Shown: positions 24,367-37,614 of the stretch, one piece after another
Layout: every line of letters begins with the position of its first letter
How positions within the stretch are numbered: the first letter of the stretch is position 1
Assembly: GCA_022113835.1 (NCBI GenBank)
Contig: JAILWY010000010.1
Span: 4,985,501-5,049,500 of the forward strand
Origin: Atopsyche davidsoni
Taxonomy: Eukaryota > Arthropoda > Insecta > Trichoptera > Hydrobiosidae
Length of the DNA: 64,000 nt
Direction: 5' to 3'
The notes under the pieces: generated by a model
Told to the model about the DNA's origin: nothing
The model's input: the letters and a program-made list of their open reading frames with translations, nothing else
Database searches by the model: none
Made by a program: the position numbers and the translations under genes

Positions 24367-24388
24367 TACCTTCAGAAGGCTGAAGGTA
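24367..24388. repeat. 9-bp hairpin with 4-nt loop
   Basis: TACCTTCAG, AAGG, CTGAAGGTA: the two arms are perfectly complementary. No associated gene is visible. Confidence 0.6.
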
Positions 24389-27300
24389 AGGATTAGAAAA
24401 GTATTTAATAGTTGTGACCTACTAACCAATCAATAATAATGATAAATATAATGTAGTATTAAATATTTTTTATTGCCTCTAAGTGTTGTTTGTTTTCTTT
24501 GTGACAATAGATAGATAATGCCGCTATTATTCTGTGAGTGTTACAACATTACAGAATTAATATTATAAATACAGCTTCAAAGCCTCTGCCACGTGAGAAT
24601 TTGGTATCTAGTATAACAATAAATTACACTTTCTTTGACCACACAGCACACATTTGGTCACTTTTATTTATTGCTTTTTTAAAACGGTCTATGACGTCAC
24701 GTACGCCAATCAGCCTCTATTGAGTATAAATTACGGCCGTAAAAAAATTATTGAAGAATTCGTTATCTTCAAAACAGTCGGACAAAATAATAAAAAAAAC
24801 ATCTCAATTTCCAAAACATGACATGCGTTTTAATATATTTTAACAGTGTGAAGATGGGTAGCTAAGATTATTAAAAAGCATAATGCTTGAATCAAATTTA
24901 CAAATTATGGTCGTGAAATTAATTTCATCAATTCCGCCAACGCATAAATCAATACAACGTTTATTATTGCGTACCAAATACTAAGCCGAAACTATAAAAA
25001 GAAAAAGTTTTTCTTTATCTCACATAATGAAATACACATTAATTAGGTAGATAGGTAAAGTATACCCATAAATTCATAAGATTCATGCGCCAAGTCGTTT
25101 GTGGAGAAACTATCAAATATGGACAATAAACCTTAATTCATTCAAAGCGTTCGACATATTTATATTTTTTTGTGTGTCCAAATATTATTGTATAATTTAT
25201 TTAGACACCGCATACATAGCTATTATGTTTCTACTATTCACTTTACTTGTGGCAGTTTTCATAAAATCTATTTACAAAGACACAATTATCTTTTTCGCGT
25301 TAAGCGGTTGACCCACAATGTGTTGTTGCCTCACTCTGCTCGCTGCATCTTATGCCATTTTTTCTCGCTTATTGCATAATGCACTGCATCGCCATGGAAG
25401 TGTACAGATGTGCTGGGGAATCTTGATTTATTATTGTCAGTCCTCACATTCAACATCTCTTTACCATCTTCGCTTTCTTTCGACGAAATGGAATGCTTAA
25501 CCCTTTCGTGCTCTAAATACGTTTTGTAAATCTACTATTCATCATCATATCGCATTTGTTTTAATTTTTAGTTATTCTAAAGAATGGCTTTGCTATTTTT
25601 ATCATATCTTTAAGCTGATTAATAAATCAATGCTTTACATGTGCAATCGATCAAATCTCGATATTTTAATTACTTGTCTATATTTATTATAAAAATTGTG
25701 TTAGATTATAAATATATTTATAAACATAGTTCTTTTGAATGCTGATATTTCAATAAAATATTTACTTACATTTTATAATACAGAAACTGGTGTGCATGTT
25801 TTAAAAAAATCTATTATTAATTAAAAATTATGACTAAATATCTTTCTACATTTTTTAAATCTAATTGTAATCGCGGCTTAATTTTTTTTAATGTTTTTTT
25901 ATTGTCAATACAAAGATCCGCAATTTGAGGTTTAACATCTGCAACGTAAGCTCTTGTCCTACAAGACGCACTTATCGGACTGGCACGCCGAGGGTTGCAG
26001 GATCGCCATTGCCAGCCAGCCAGCCTGCCCGGACACGAAACTACCTAAATGGCTTAATCGTCGTCTGTGACAGTTAAACATCGGACATAAAACACGACGG
26101 GCGATATTAAATATTCATAGGTGTTTAAATCACTTTTTGCATTTTAAACTTAATAGCCAATCAAAAATATACCTTTTACAAATGTAGATATGAATAATTT
26201 ATAAAGCAAAATTCGAAATCCACAGCAAATTTTGAAAAATCGATAAAACAATGTCCAGATAAATTTATGCTGAATTTTTAAAATCTCTTAATAGGCCAAA
26301 GCATTGTTGAATGTTTGTGCGAAACTATTTTTAGCAGAGCCTAAATGATGCCATTTTGTATTTCGCCGGCGGCCTGATGGCCGCACAAACCCGCGCCTCG
26401 CTGCCTTATAAAAATTCTACTCCAATAAAAACTATCACGATAACCATCACACAAGCAATGATAACTATCGTGCTTTGAATATTATTGAGTATTATCTATT
26501 GTTGAAAACTCCACGCAAAAAAATTATAATAACACTAGTTCTACACGTATCTATAATATATTACACATCACGTGTAGGTTATAATTAAGCAGTTTTAATC
26601 GTGCTCAGGGTAGGTTCACACGGGCTTACCTTTTCGCTAAAGTAGCGGCACGCCACCGATATGTCCAATTCATATTTTTCCCGAAGCCAATAAATTAGTC
26701 ATCGGCCCATCGGATAATATCGCTAATAAATTTTTATTACATTAGATTCACAGAAAATCAATTAAAATTTAAAATATGTTAACACTATGCAATTATATTA
26801 TGCTATGTTTATTACACATTTCATTCGCAACTTAAGTAGGTTCATAAATTAGTGCATGATTTTTTAATAATTTTTAAAATATTTTGTAATACTATAAATG
26901 ACTGGAACAGACGAAATGTCTCAGATTATTCTGCACTCCCAGATTCGCTGCCCAGACTATGCGTTGATGAAAGTACGAGATACGAACAAACATATTTGGT
27001 AACATTAAATAGCGCTGTACCGATTTGTTTAATTTCTGTTCATCACCGATTATTATATAATGATTGCATCACTGTACTGAATAAAATGAGGGTAGGACAT
27101 AAAAAATATATTTCAGAATGTATGCCTTTGCATTAGATTTTTTTTCGCAGTGACATGAAATTTCAAAACCTTGGTTTTGAGTTATTTTGTCGCCAAACTA
27201 GTTTTTTCAATGTGTGAAAACTTTTATCCGCATATTACTCGATGATATATGTAATTTTTATTAATTATATGCATCTGCTTCTCTTTCAATGTATTATTCA

Positions 27301-28306
27301 TGACATTTGAAGATATTTTTGGAGCGTTACGTTAGGATTTTTTTTTACAACTTCGTCGCAATACTCGTACGAACATAATAGTATATACTACTCTTGATAG
27401 GAATGAAACCGTCGATATATATTTATATGGGTAAGCATGTCTAAATTTTTAAAATCAATTTTATTTGCATATAAATCATACTGCTTTTGATCATACAATA
27501 CTGAAAACCTAAAAAAAAATTATTGTTTAAAAATTTATATGGTAACATGTTTAATGAATTTGCATATATAACAATCAATGCCATGTTATAAAAAAGCAGT
27601 ACTGGATTTCATTAGCATTATCATATAATTCATATTCTACCATTTTACAACCATACATAATGCAAAACTGATTTATGATTTTTGTATAACAACAATTTTT
27701 AAACTTTAAACAATAACTGCATGCTCGGTTATTGAAGACAATAAACGCCGTTGATAATTAAAGACAAGATAATATTTTTTCCCAATGACAAGATTCCCGA
27801 TGTTGAAAAATAGATCTCAAGAAACTTAATTGAGAATTTCTTATTAGTTACCTGCAGTACATTGACCATAAACAAATTTTTGTGTCAATTAAATTTAGAA
27901 AATCTTACAACCGCACGCCACTGTTTTCTATATATATAGTAAATATATAAAACATGGATTCTCAAATAGGAGAATACAGAATATCGTAATTCTGAACGAG
28001 AGGAGCGTTACATACTGCACACGGTGCGATTGAACGGAACAACTCCGTGGATAGGAATGTTTGATAAGTATGTATAGTTACTTCACTAGACAACAGCAGT
28101 ACACACCAAACAGTGGGGCGCGGGAGTAGAGCCCTCCCACTCAAGTCAAATGAAATCCGCGCAATGAAATGAACAGTAACAAAAATAACAATTCGCATTC
28201 GGCAAAATATTATTTTTGTAAACACTTTTTTCTTACACATTTCGCAACTGCAAAAAACAAAGATCGTGAACATAATAAAAACCATTCATTAATTTTGAAT
28301 ATCACG

Positions 28307-28312
28307 TTTATT
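28307..28312 (-). terminator. likely poly(A) signal of the 1095-aa Tweedle gene
   Basis: The minus strand reads AATAAA about 81 nt after the stop codon at 28393, within a short AT-rich 3' region. Confidence 0.65.
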
Positions 28313-28392
28313 GCAAAAAAATAAATGTAATTCAATCGAAAAAAATCCTACATAATTATTCGTGGCTTATGCCATGAAATTTTAAAGAAGGT

Positions 28393-31300
28393 TTATGAAC
28401 TTATTGGAGGTGGTCCATACTCTGCAAATCCAATATTACCTTCTCCTGTCGTTGAACTTGATCCAAATCCTGTTCCAAATCCTGATCCTGTTCCTGCATT
28501 TCCACCTCCTCCAGAGCCGGATAACTTACCACCTGAACCAAAGCCTGTTCCAGATCCTGATCCAGTTCCTCCAGATCCTCCAGATCCTCCAATTCCTCCA
28601 GTTCCACCAGATCCTCCAATTCCTCCGGTTCCTTTAGAACCCCCAGAGCCTCCAGTCCCTCCAGATCCTCCAAATCCTCCAGTTCCGCCCGATCCTCCGG
28701 ACCCATTTAAACCTCCAGATCCAAATCCTCCAGCACCTCCAGATCCTCCAGTTCCTCCGAATCCTCCAGTTCCACCAGAGCTTCCAGAACCTTTGGTACC
28801 TCCTGATCCAGATCCTCCAGTTCCTCCGAATCCTCCAGTTCCACCAGAGCCTCCAGAGCCTTTGGTACCTCCTGATCCAGATCCTCCAGTTCCTCCGAAT
28901 CCTCCAGTTCCACCAGAGCCTCCAGAACCTTTGGTACCTCCTGATCCAGATCCTCCAGTTCCTCCGAATCCTCCAGTTCCACCAGAGCCTCCAGAGCCTT
29001 TGGTACCTCCTGATCCAGATCCTCCAGTTCCTCCAAATCCTCCAGTTCCACCAGATCCTCCAGAACCTTTGGTACTTCCTGATCCAGATCCTCCAGTTCC
29101 TCCGAGTCCTCCAGTTCCACCAGATCCTCCAGAACCTTTGGTACCTCCTGATCCAGATCCTCCAAATCCTCCAGTTCCTCCAGAACTTCCAGATCCTTTT
29201 CCTGGTCCTGATGATCCACCTAATTTACCACCAGCCCCAGATCCTGACCCAGATCCCGATCCCAAACCTGACCCAAATCCTGATTGGCTTTTTCCATTCC
29301 CACCTCCACTTCCTTTTGTTGCTGAGCTTGACACGAAGCTAGCGCCACTGCTTGAATCAGTTAAGCTACCTCGTCCGCCAAGGCTCCCACCTGCTATATT
29401 TTTTAGCCCTCCAGCTGCACTTAGTTCTGCATTAATTTCGTCTTCACTAATATTTCCACCACCGATTATGGAAACTCCACCAATTCCATCTACATTATTT
29501 ACTTTTTTCTGTGATTTATACTTTACGAAGTAAACTTCAGGCTTGGATGGCTCTGTTGGTTGCACTGCTTCGATTGGGATATTTTCAGCATCTTCCGGTT
29601 TCTTCACCAAGACATAAATAACGGTTTTCTCTTCAATCTTTGGCTGTCTTGCAGCTATTACAGCGGCTTGGCTAGCGAATGATGGTGCTTTTACGAATAT
29701 TATCTTGTAGTGTTTTTCTGGTGGGGGTGGTACAAAATCTTCCCTTAAACCTGGTTCATCGGGGTCTTCAGGAGCAACATGTACGTAATAATGTTTCTTT
29801 ATTATTGGTTCCTGCTGATTTCCGTGTCCAAATGATCCAGACCCTCCAGATCCGCCTCCAAACCTTGTTTTTGTGGTTTGTGTTTGTCCTGCAGCACCCG
29901 AACTATCACCTGAGTTTTGGCCAGGTTGATAACCATTACTAGATCCACTTGATCCACTTCCACTAGGTCTGGAATTACCAAAACCTGATCCTGAATTTCC
30001 TCCGAAGCCTTGATTAGTAGAACCACCACCAGATGGGCTTGAATTACCACCAGAGCCTCCAGAGGGTTTATTATTTCCTCCAAAGTTCCCTCCGTTTGAA
30101 CCTCTGTTTCCGCCTGATGTCCCCGTATTTCCACCTAAATTTGATCCTCCTTGCCCACCTGTATTTCCTCCAAAGTTACTTCCTGTAGATCCTTTATTTC
30201 CTCCAGATAACCCTGAATTTCCTCTTGTACCTCCAGTATTAGCTCCTCCTTGTCCACCAAATGATCCCGTGTTCCCTCCAATGTTTCCACCGTTGGCTCC
30301 ATCACTTGATCCTGTATTCCCTCCGAAAGCTCCAGAATTTGAACCTCCCCTACCTCCAGACGACCCTGTATTTCCACCAAAGTTTCCAACGTTAGTACCT
30401 CCGGTTCCACCAGTAGATCCTGTATTTCCTCCGAAAGCTCCAGAATTTGAACCTCCTCTACCTCCAGATGACCCTGTATTTCCACCAACGTTAGCACCTC
30501 CAGTTCCTCCAGCAGATCCTGTATTTCCTCCAAAGCCTCCAGAGTTTGAACCCCCTCTTCCTCCAGATGATCCCGTATTTCCACCAAAGTTTCCAGCGTT
30601 AGATCCTCCAGTTCCTCCAGTAGATCCTCCCGTATTTCCACCATAGTTTCCGCCGTTAGATCCTCCAATTACTCCAGTAGATCCTCCCGTATATCCTCCA
30701 GAACCTCCAGAATTTGAACCTCCTTTTCCTCCAGATAACCCTGTATTTCCACCAAAGTTTCCAGTTTTGGTACCTCCAGTTCCTCCGGTTGATCCTGTAT
30801 TTCCACCAAAGTTTCCAGTTTTGGTACCTCCAGTTCCTCCGGTTGATCCTGCATTTCCTCCAAAGCCTCCAGAGTTTAAACCTCCTCTTCCTCCAGATGA
30901 TCCCGTATTTCCACCAAAGTTTCCACCATTAGCCCCTCCAAATCCTGCATTTCCTTGTCCTCCAGATGACCCTGTATTTCCACCAGCAGCTCCTCCGTTT
31001 CCTCCACTTCCTGCATTTCCTCTTCCTCCAGATGCTCCGGTATTTCCACCATTAGCTCCTCCAAATCCTGCACCTCCTTTTGCTCCAGATGACCCCGTAT
31101 TTCCTCCGGTTCCTCCAACACTTGCTCCTCCCCGCCCACCAGACGCTCCAGTGTTTCCTCCGAAATTTCCAGCACTCAATCCTTTATTTCCGCCAGATGT
31201 TCCTGTATTTCCTCCAAAGCCTCCGGTATTTGAACCTCCGCGCCCTCCAACAGATCCCGCATTTCCACCAGTATTACCAGCATAAGATCCTTTGTTTCCT

Positions 31301-31764
31301 CCGAAGTTTCCACCACCAGAGCCTCCTCCTCCGGAGGTACCGGTGTTGCCGCCGATACCCTTATTGGGCGTATTGTACTGATAGCCATTGTTAAAAGCGT
31401 TTCCAGAATTCGCATTGGGTAAAGCTTGCACGTTTGATATGGGCTTAATAGCGTTCGGGGAGCCTCCTACGCCGGAAGTCGATGTAAATGCGGAGTACTG
31501 CTGCTTTTGGTAAACGTATCCCTGGTTGCCGGAAATGTCATTGGACGAGCCGAAAACTCCCTGATTCAACGCTCCGGCAGATCCAGAGTCAGCGAACGGA
31601 TTAACCGGCACGTCGTAGTGATACCCGTCGTCACCACTGACCGCCACCACAAGAGCGGTCAAAAGCTAAAAAATCACAACAAACTTCTAAACAATATAAC
31701 ACAGATTTATCTACATGTAAACTTAACATTATAAAGTAAAACTACGTACCACAAACAAATTCAT
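28393..31764 (-). CDS. giant glycine-rich Tweedle (DUF243) cuticular protein, 1095 aa
   Basis: There are two coding exons: 31750-31764 (MNLFV, donor GTACGT) and 28393-31665 (acceptor TTTTTAG), with an 84-nt phase-0 intron. The spliced signal peptide is MNLFVLLTALVVAVSG, and the mature start is DDGYHYD. Residues about 80-600 are a Gly/Asn/Ser/Thr array built on GGNTGSSGGRGGSNSGGFGG-like units. The Tweedle domain sits in the middle at about residues 622-724 (genomic about 29505-29820): KKHYYVHVAPEDPDEP, EKHYKIIFVKAP, EEKTVIYVLVKKPED and KPEVYFVKYKSQKK. After an NISEDEINAELSAA linker, residues about 785-1085 form a second Gly/Ser array with 69-bp units. It is about three to five times the size usual for Tweedle proteins. 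Unlike the 257-aa gene, it uses mostly A/T-ending codons. No frameshift or stop is seen. Function in cuticle is known for the domain; silk-like or elastic behaviour of the arrays is inference. Confidence 0.94.
28801..29145 (-). repeat. five 69-bp coding repeats, with degenerate copies on both sides
   Basis: GGTACC landmarks end at 28800, 28869, 28938, 29007, then GGTACT at 29076 and GGTACC at 29145, an exact 69-bp spacing. Each unit encodes 23 residues around GTKGSGGSGGTGGFGGTG. Neighbouring copies differ at only a few bases, so the array looks recently expanded or homogenised. Confidence 0.9.
29830..31340 (-). repeat. N-terminal Gly/Asn-rich coding repeat array
   Basis: Degenerate units encode GGNTGSSGGRGGSNSG-type motifs. 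In part (about 30300-30620) they form longer 38-residue units (114 bp) that alternate GSSGGRGGSNSG and GSTGGTGGTNVG. The array makes long Pro- and Leu/Glu-rich frames in other frames and on the other strand, which are not genes. Confidence 0.8.
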
Positions 31765-31813
31765 CTCAGGCCTGAGCAGAGCAAACTGCACCCTGCTGTT
31801 GCAACCTTTGAAC

Positions 31814-31846
31814 TAATCGGAAAAATTTTCATAGCACATATTTATA
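31814..31846 (-). promoter_or_regulatory. core promoter of the 1095-aa Tweedle gene
   Basis: TATAAATA lies on the minus strand at 31846-31839. A TTAGT element lies 32 nt downstream (A at 31814), one base off the TCAGT initiator used by two sister genes. The leader would be about 50 nt. Confidence 0.65.
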
Positions 31847-32138
31847 CGGTTGCAGGACGATTCGTGGGATCGGATAAGTTATTCCAATACTAGAATATTC
31901 TCGCCAAAATTAGCCTCACGATATAACAAGCGATAGTGGAAGATGACTTCACTAAATGTCAAGTTTAAAACACAAGGACCTTTTAAATGTGGTTGACCTT
32001 CGGTGGCTATTTCCCTGACTATTTTGATTTCAATAAAAATTAGCACATATTATAACCGGCCGTGGTCCAAACCCAAATGTGACGGGAAATGCAGCGTTGC
32101 ATTTGGAGGCTCGCATAAACTATATTATACATATTATG

Positions 32139-32170
32139 ATTTCACAAATATATACGAATATTTGTGAAAT
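32139..32170. repeat. 13-bp perfect hairpin with 6-nt loop
   Basis: ATTTCACAAATAT at 32139-32151 and ATATTTGTGAAAT at 32158-32170 are exact reverse complements. It lies about 290 nt upstream of the giant Tweedle promoter. It could be a dyad binding site or a chance palindrome. Confidence 0.65.
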
Positions 32171-34206
32171 AAACACGCATAAAGCATGGCCTTTCTGGCC
32201 AAATATTTACATGACCATCGTGAGACAAAGAGTTGGCATAAACAACACGAATTTTAAATAAAAATACTAATAATATTTTTTTAAAACTAAAATTTTTAAA
32301 CTCTACATCACCCGCAATCAATTATTAATTAAGTATATAAAATACTGAACCAATCTAATACCAAATACATTTTCTAATTTCTCATTTATAAAGAAATGAC
32401 TAATGTTTTTTTTTTCACATCGTTTAAAATGCAAATAATCAGATTATTATATTTAACGTACCACATTGATAAACTTATCGAAAATGGCAAGGCCTTTTCC
32501 ATGTAATCTTTCCTCATTTCTTGGGAACATTTTTGCGTGGGCTTATGTTATAATTTATTTATATGCAAATATCAGGCTACAAAGGATTATAAAATTTAAT
32601 CGGGATCGTAGAATTACTCGGGGCGCCTCGAGTACACCGCCGTGCTCTCCACGCGGCAATAAAAATTATAACAGAGTGTCATGTTACACGATGTGCAGAA
32701 AGCATTAAACTTTAAAAGCTTCCCAGCAAGGTTACTCTTTTAAGTACAATCCTGATCATTTGAAAGTATCATTCAATGAAATGAACATTGTCGGACGTGT
32801 TATGTTACAAAAAAAAACATTACACCTTCCTGAAAACACCTTCACTTTTTTTAAAAGGATAGACTTTGATAGACAGATTCTTTGAAAAAAAAATATTTTT
32901 CGATTATTTCAATATAATAAAAAAGTTCAGGTGTATTGAAAAACACAAAGTAAATGTACTTTTTTAGACCTCTATTAATTAATTTGTGATTTTTTTTTCA
33001 TATTGAAAATAATATCTTAAAAATTTACTTGCGTAGTGTATTCGGTAAAATTTGCAAAAATTTACTTTGTTTAATTTATATGATCGGTTTCGTTCATAGA
33101 AGAGACCACTAACACTTTGTTCGTACCAGTATTTATGATTTCAACATTTTTTTCTCACGTATACTAACAGCGTGGAAAAACATGTTTGAGGCTTGGAATT
33201 AAATATATTCTAATTACAAAGAGATGCATTATTTTTAAGGCAATTGCATGCGAACAAAACAGGTATGCAACTTTCCGAGTTACGATAAACACATTATGTA
33301 TTCAAAGTAATATAATTAAAAGAGTCCGATTAATACCAAATATTTGTTTTTTTCAATTGAGTAACATTGGTTATTTTAATTGAAATATTTTTTTTTTAAC
33401 AAAAATGAGTAATTTACGCAGTCAAACTTTTATGCAAATGCGTCTTTTTATATGTGTTTTAAGATTTAACATAATTATCAAACCAGAATCAACAATTAAT
33501 TAAATAATTTTTCTATAATACTTTGGTGTGAAATAGATTTTACGTACAATCTAAAATATTTTATATGTTTAAATATAAAATTTTTATTATTATAACGTAT
33601 AATATATTATGACAATATATATGAAAAATAAAAAATATTCGTTGCGTAATAGTCCTCTTAAACGGCACGATATTTATTATTTGCCAACAGTTAATCTTCA
33701 TCATCGAAATTAGTATTAGTGAATAGTGTTGTTTTTGATTTAAAAAAACATGATTTCAATCAATCACGCGAAGGTTGTTGTTAAAAAAATATTTTTTTTT
33801 ATTTAACTTCTCGCTAATATCAAACTCCTTTATATACAGAATAAACATACAAAATCCATGCATCAAGCTACTTATTATTATTTAGACATCCAACCTGTAT
33901 TTTATGTTTTAACAAATGCTACATACATATTAAATATATTTTTTTGGACATAAACGAAGGCCAGTCGCCATCGTCTATCGTTGTTTATAGAGCAGAAGCA
34001 ACGTTTTATCTCCGAGTATGTAAGTATGTGATTTATTTAAAAATACCTCTGCTACATCGATCAGCAAAATATTTGTGAGTAATTGCGGTTGTCGGTGAAT
34101 TATAAATCTGTGGAAATATACTGATGCTCACTAAAATGAATCGCATTTATATATTTTCTCCCTGCCTCTCCGAATAAAAATCTTCGTTCCATATACTGCT
34201 TCTTGA

Positions 34207-34564
34207 TCAAGTCACTTTCATATCTTCTACGTCGTCCATTTCCGTCGGCCGCACTTGGCAGGTCAAACGGACGTGTCCACTACAGAATTTCCTTGATCCG
34301 GCGATTGTATGTTCTTCGAGCGATATGCTTGTCGTTATTATTTCAATGTGGATATCTCTAGAGCCACATTCACTAAGGTTTATTGTCAAATTTCTTCGGC
34401 GCGACTTCTATTGCGAAAAGAACTTCGAGTTTATCGTTGAATGGTTTGCTTTCATGTGCCGCTTCAAGTTTAAATAATTGACCCGTTTCGACTGATGTAC
34501 TACTTGTAACACCCAAGAAAATAAGTGCAATATTAAAGACCGCTAAAACCTGCGAACACATCAA
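34207..34564 (-). pseudogene. broken secreted-protein frame, possible decayed or diverged Tweedle gene
   Basis: After the acceptor TTCGCAG, the minus strand reads VLAVFNIALIFLGVTSS, a signal-peptide core in the same position and phase as exon 2 of the Tweedle genes. The frame goes on to KLEVLFAIEVAPKKFDNKP and stops at 34373. A second frame, offset by one base and starting near 34389, continues with RDIHIEIITTSIS and GHVRLTCQVRP to a stop at 34207. The order FAIEVAP, IHIEII, VRLTCQV has roughly the spacing of the first three Tweedle blocks, but residue identity is low. The usual fourth block (KPEVYFIKY) is absent. A possible first exon is 35253-35273 (MAQFEIL), but its donor, GTATTA, is weak. 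It could be a frameshifted relic, a real unrelated small gene with a missed intron, or chance. Confidence 0.3.
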
Positions 34565-37500
34565 TAAAACTGACTAGGTACTCTTAAACCGCTTTCAACC
34601 CAAGAATCTGAAGTCACTCTCATCAACTGTCCCTCTGAGAAACGAATTCCTGCCGATGTATACGTTTAATATTTTTTTTATTTCACATTTAATATTTTGA
34701 CATGTTGGGGCTTCATTATAATATTTTTGAAATAAAATATAAAGTGACCACACGTCGTGTTTGCATTTTATGAAGCAACCGGTTTTGCCAATAATTTCGG
34801 TTATTCCGTGTCTTTTCCATTGCAGTAATTTAAAAACATCTAGCAAATAAATAAACTATTGATTACATTAATTTATATTTCACAAGAATCAAAATAAAAT
34901 AAGCCAATAAAGATTTTTCCAAAGATAGCTCTGCACAATAGAATTTTATTTTAATTTATTTATATGTGATAACTTATGATAGTTTCGTCATAATAATAGA
35001 AGTAAACCAAAAATTAATTGAGCACGCGAATTTCTATCTCTTTCGGCATCCTCTATAAAGTTTTATAATCATAACAGTCCAAAATTAAATGTGTTTTCTC
35101 GAGATCCGGGTAATTATTATTACAAATAAATAAATAATGCATTTATAGCCTAAGCATGCTTGCAGTGGAAAAGCTTTTGTATAATCACAATAACTGGTTT
35201 TACAGCTGAGAAATAGGTGGGCACCAAAAGCAACAGGCAATAAATATAATACCAGTATTTCAAATTGTGCCATTGTTTCAATAATACAAAAAATATTTTA
35301 GCATTGTAAATAAACAAATGTACATAAGTATACGTTAAAAGTGACCGCCAGCACCGAAAACTTTTATTTTTGGACCGGAGAGTGAAAGCTTCGCGAAGTC
35401 TCAGGTTTTACAAGCCCAGAAATACCAGCCGAGCATGGTGACATAGAACCGACAACCTTTCTGACAATTTGTTTATCTCGTTAACCGAAATTGAGATCGA
35501 GCTTTCGCTGATCGAAGCAGTTAAAATATATTTGAAAATGAATTCAGCAATTGTTTTCACTGAACGAAGATCATCTGTCAACATTATAAAACTAAAAGAT
35601 TTACAGAAGAAAAATATGCTATAAATATTCATAATCAAAGATTTATTCAAATTTATTTTTTAACATATTTTCATAATTTCGATTTCCTAGGACTTCCACA
35701 AATATACCATTATGTCATAAGTGTGCTCGTTTAAATTAAAAACGTGAATCGTATTATATATTAATGATATCCTTACAATATATTTAATTGCAAGCTGTAA
35801 CGTGTTAAACATTGGGTGTTGAAGGGTACAAGAGAATGCCAAGTCAATAAAAGGTGTAAATATCAATCGCATCAACATATTATACAGTTGGCACAAATTT
35901 AGACTTCAATTTGTTTTTATTTTTACTTTTACTCACTTATCTGTATTTAAAAAAATACAAATAATTCAATAGCATATTTATGTGTATGAATTTTTTATTT
36001 GTTTGTCGTAATCACTTATAGTAAAAAATACAATATTGACAAAAGGAAAACATTCTTTTCAGTACCAGGGGCTATTTATACAAGTAGTATCGTATTAATA
36101 CGTGTGATTGAATTTATGTTTAAACATAAATACAAAAGTTATGTAAGTTTCATGACCGCTAAATATATGAACAAATTACCCATTGTGTGCTATTACCCTA
36201 TCTTTCTTAAATGATGTTTAAAAAATTCTCTCGTTTTATAATATTTAATCAGTATTAAATTTTATTAAGATGCCATTAACTGGCAAGTTATAAATATTGA
36301 AGCCTATAAAATAATAAATTAAAGAATACATTGATTACTAGTATATTAATAATTAAAAATAGTCATAAAACTATTTATTACTTGTATAATTTCAAATGTT
36401 AGAATAACAGATTATTTATAAAAAAACGTATGTATCACAATTTTTAAATAAAAAAAGGAAGATAAATATCACTTGACAATTTAAAGACCGCAAAGTATTT
36501 CCTAGTTTTGAAATAGACTCACATTTCAATGTTAATATCCTTCTCTTGGATGTTCGTAATAAAATATTCACCAGACAGAAAAAAAAATGGTGCATTACGA
36601 ATTGTAATGGGATATTTTACATAATAACTTCATTGATTAAGCCACAGTCAATAAACATCGAGTTCTATGTAAACATTTACATATATTCATCCAATTAAAT
36701 CTAATCAAGAGATTAATATATAGAGAGTAAATATTTGTTCTACTCTATAATTTTACTTGACTAAGACCGTCAGGCCACCTCTTCAGGCTGCAATATTCAG
36801 CAGTAGAGGGAGGCAGCCCTTTCAGTGGAAAGTTTGCTTACGTGCTAGACAAACTTGATGAAAGGTGCTGCGGACGTTTCCTCCCGATATTTCAATAGGA
36901 AAGCTATGAAGAACACAACGCCAAATAATATATGCATAAATCTGCCCATATTCACACCAAGGTATGGAAACTTGCTCGGCGAATCAATATATATATATAA
37001 AAGTAAATTAAATTACTCTGCTTTTAAAACCAATGCACAGTAAAAGTAGATCATCGCCATATTTGGCGCTGCAACCTGAGGTGAGTTTTGGTCTTCTTTT
37101 TCGGCAGTCCTGCGTTTCACCATCCACATTCTCCGACTCTCATCACTTCTTTGCCGGTTCTTAATCGTCAGTGCAATGAAAATAATCAGCTGGCACAGTC
37201 TACCAAAGGTATAAATAATAAGACTTGTAATTACGCTTTTGCTCTAAATATTATTCAATCTCCTTTTTTGCAACGTCCATATTTCCAAGGTGTGTGTGAG
37301 CACTGAACTGATAAGTAACAGTGGCAAAAATACATTTAAATTTAATGTCAAAAATATCAGTAATTTACATGTATGTAAACAAATTTGGCATTTTATTTAT
37401 TCAGTTTTACTTGATATATTTGTTTGTTTCTATATGTAGAATCACGTCGCGTAATAAAATCGATAAGTTAGAGAAGCGGTACTAACCTACAACCACTTCA

Positions 37501-37614
37501 AACCTATGGAATATTAGTATTGATTTTCCATAGAAGTGAAAACGTAGCATTCCACGCAATCGAGAATCGTTCAATTATTGTAATCACTGGGGAATTATTA
37601 TAATTTATATAATT

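Larger units (their letters stand above)
22137..28306. other. 6-kb AT-rich intergenic DNA
   Basis: No supportable coding exon was found. Frames at 23591-23779 (minus, hydrophobic) and 27962-28285 (minus, 107 codons, just past the end of the giant Tweedle gene) have no recognisable features. It contains a SINE-like B box at about 23940, a short hairpin at 24367-24388, and GC-rich patches near 23.3, 25.95 and 26.36 kb. Confidence 0.5.

Noticed and set aside
27962..28285. 107-codon minus frame just past the giant Tweedle gene
   Set aside because: It lies immediately after the poly(A) signal, is Cys/Phe/Ile-driven without motifs, and has no promoter of its own.
28395..31394. Many Pro- (plus strand) and Leu/Glu-rich (minus strand) frames of 60-246 codons inside the giant Tweedle gene
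   Set aside because: These are consequences of the regular Gly/Asn/Ser repeat. They have no starts, motifs or splice sites of their own.
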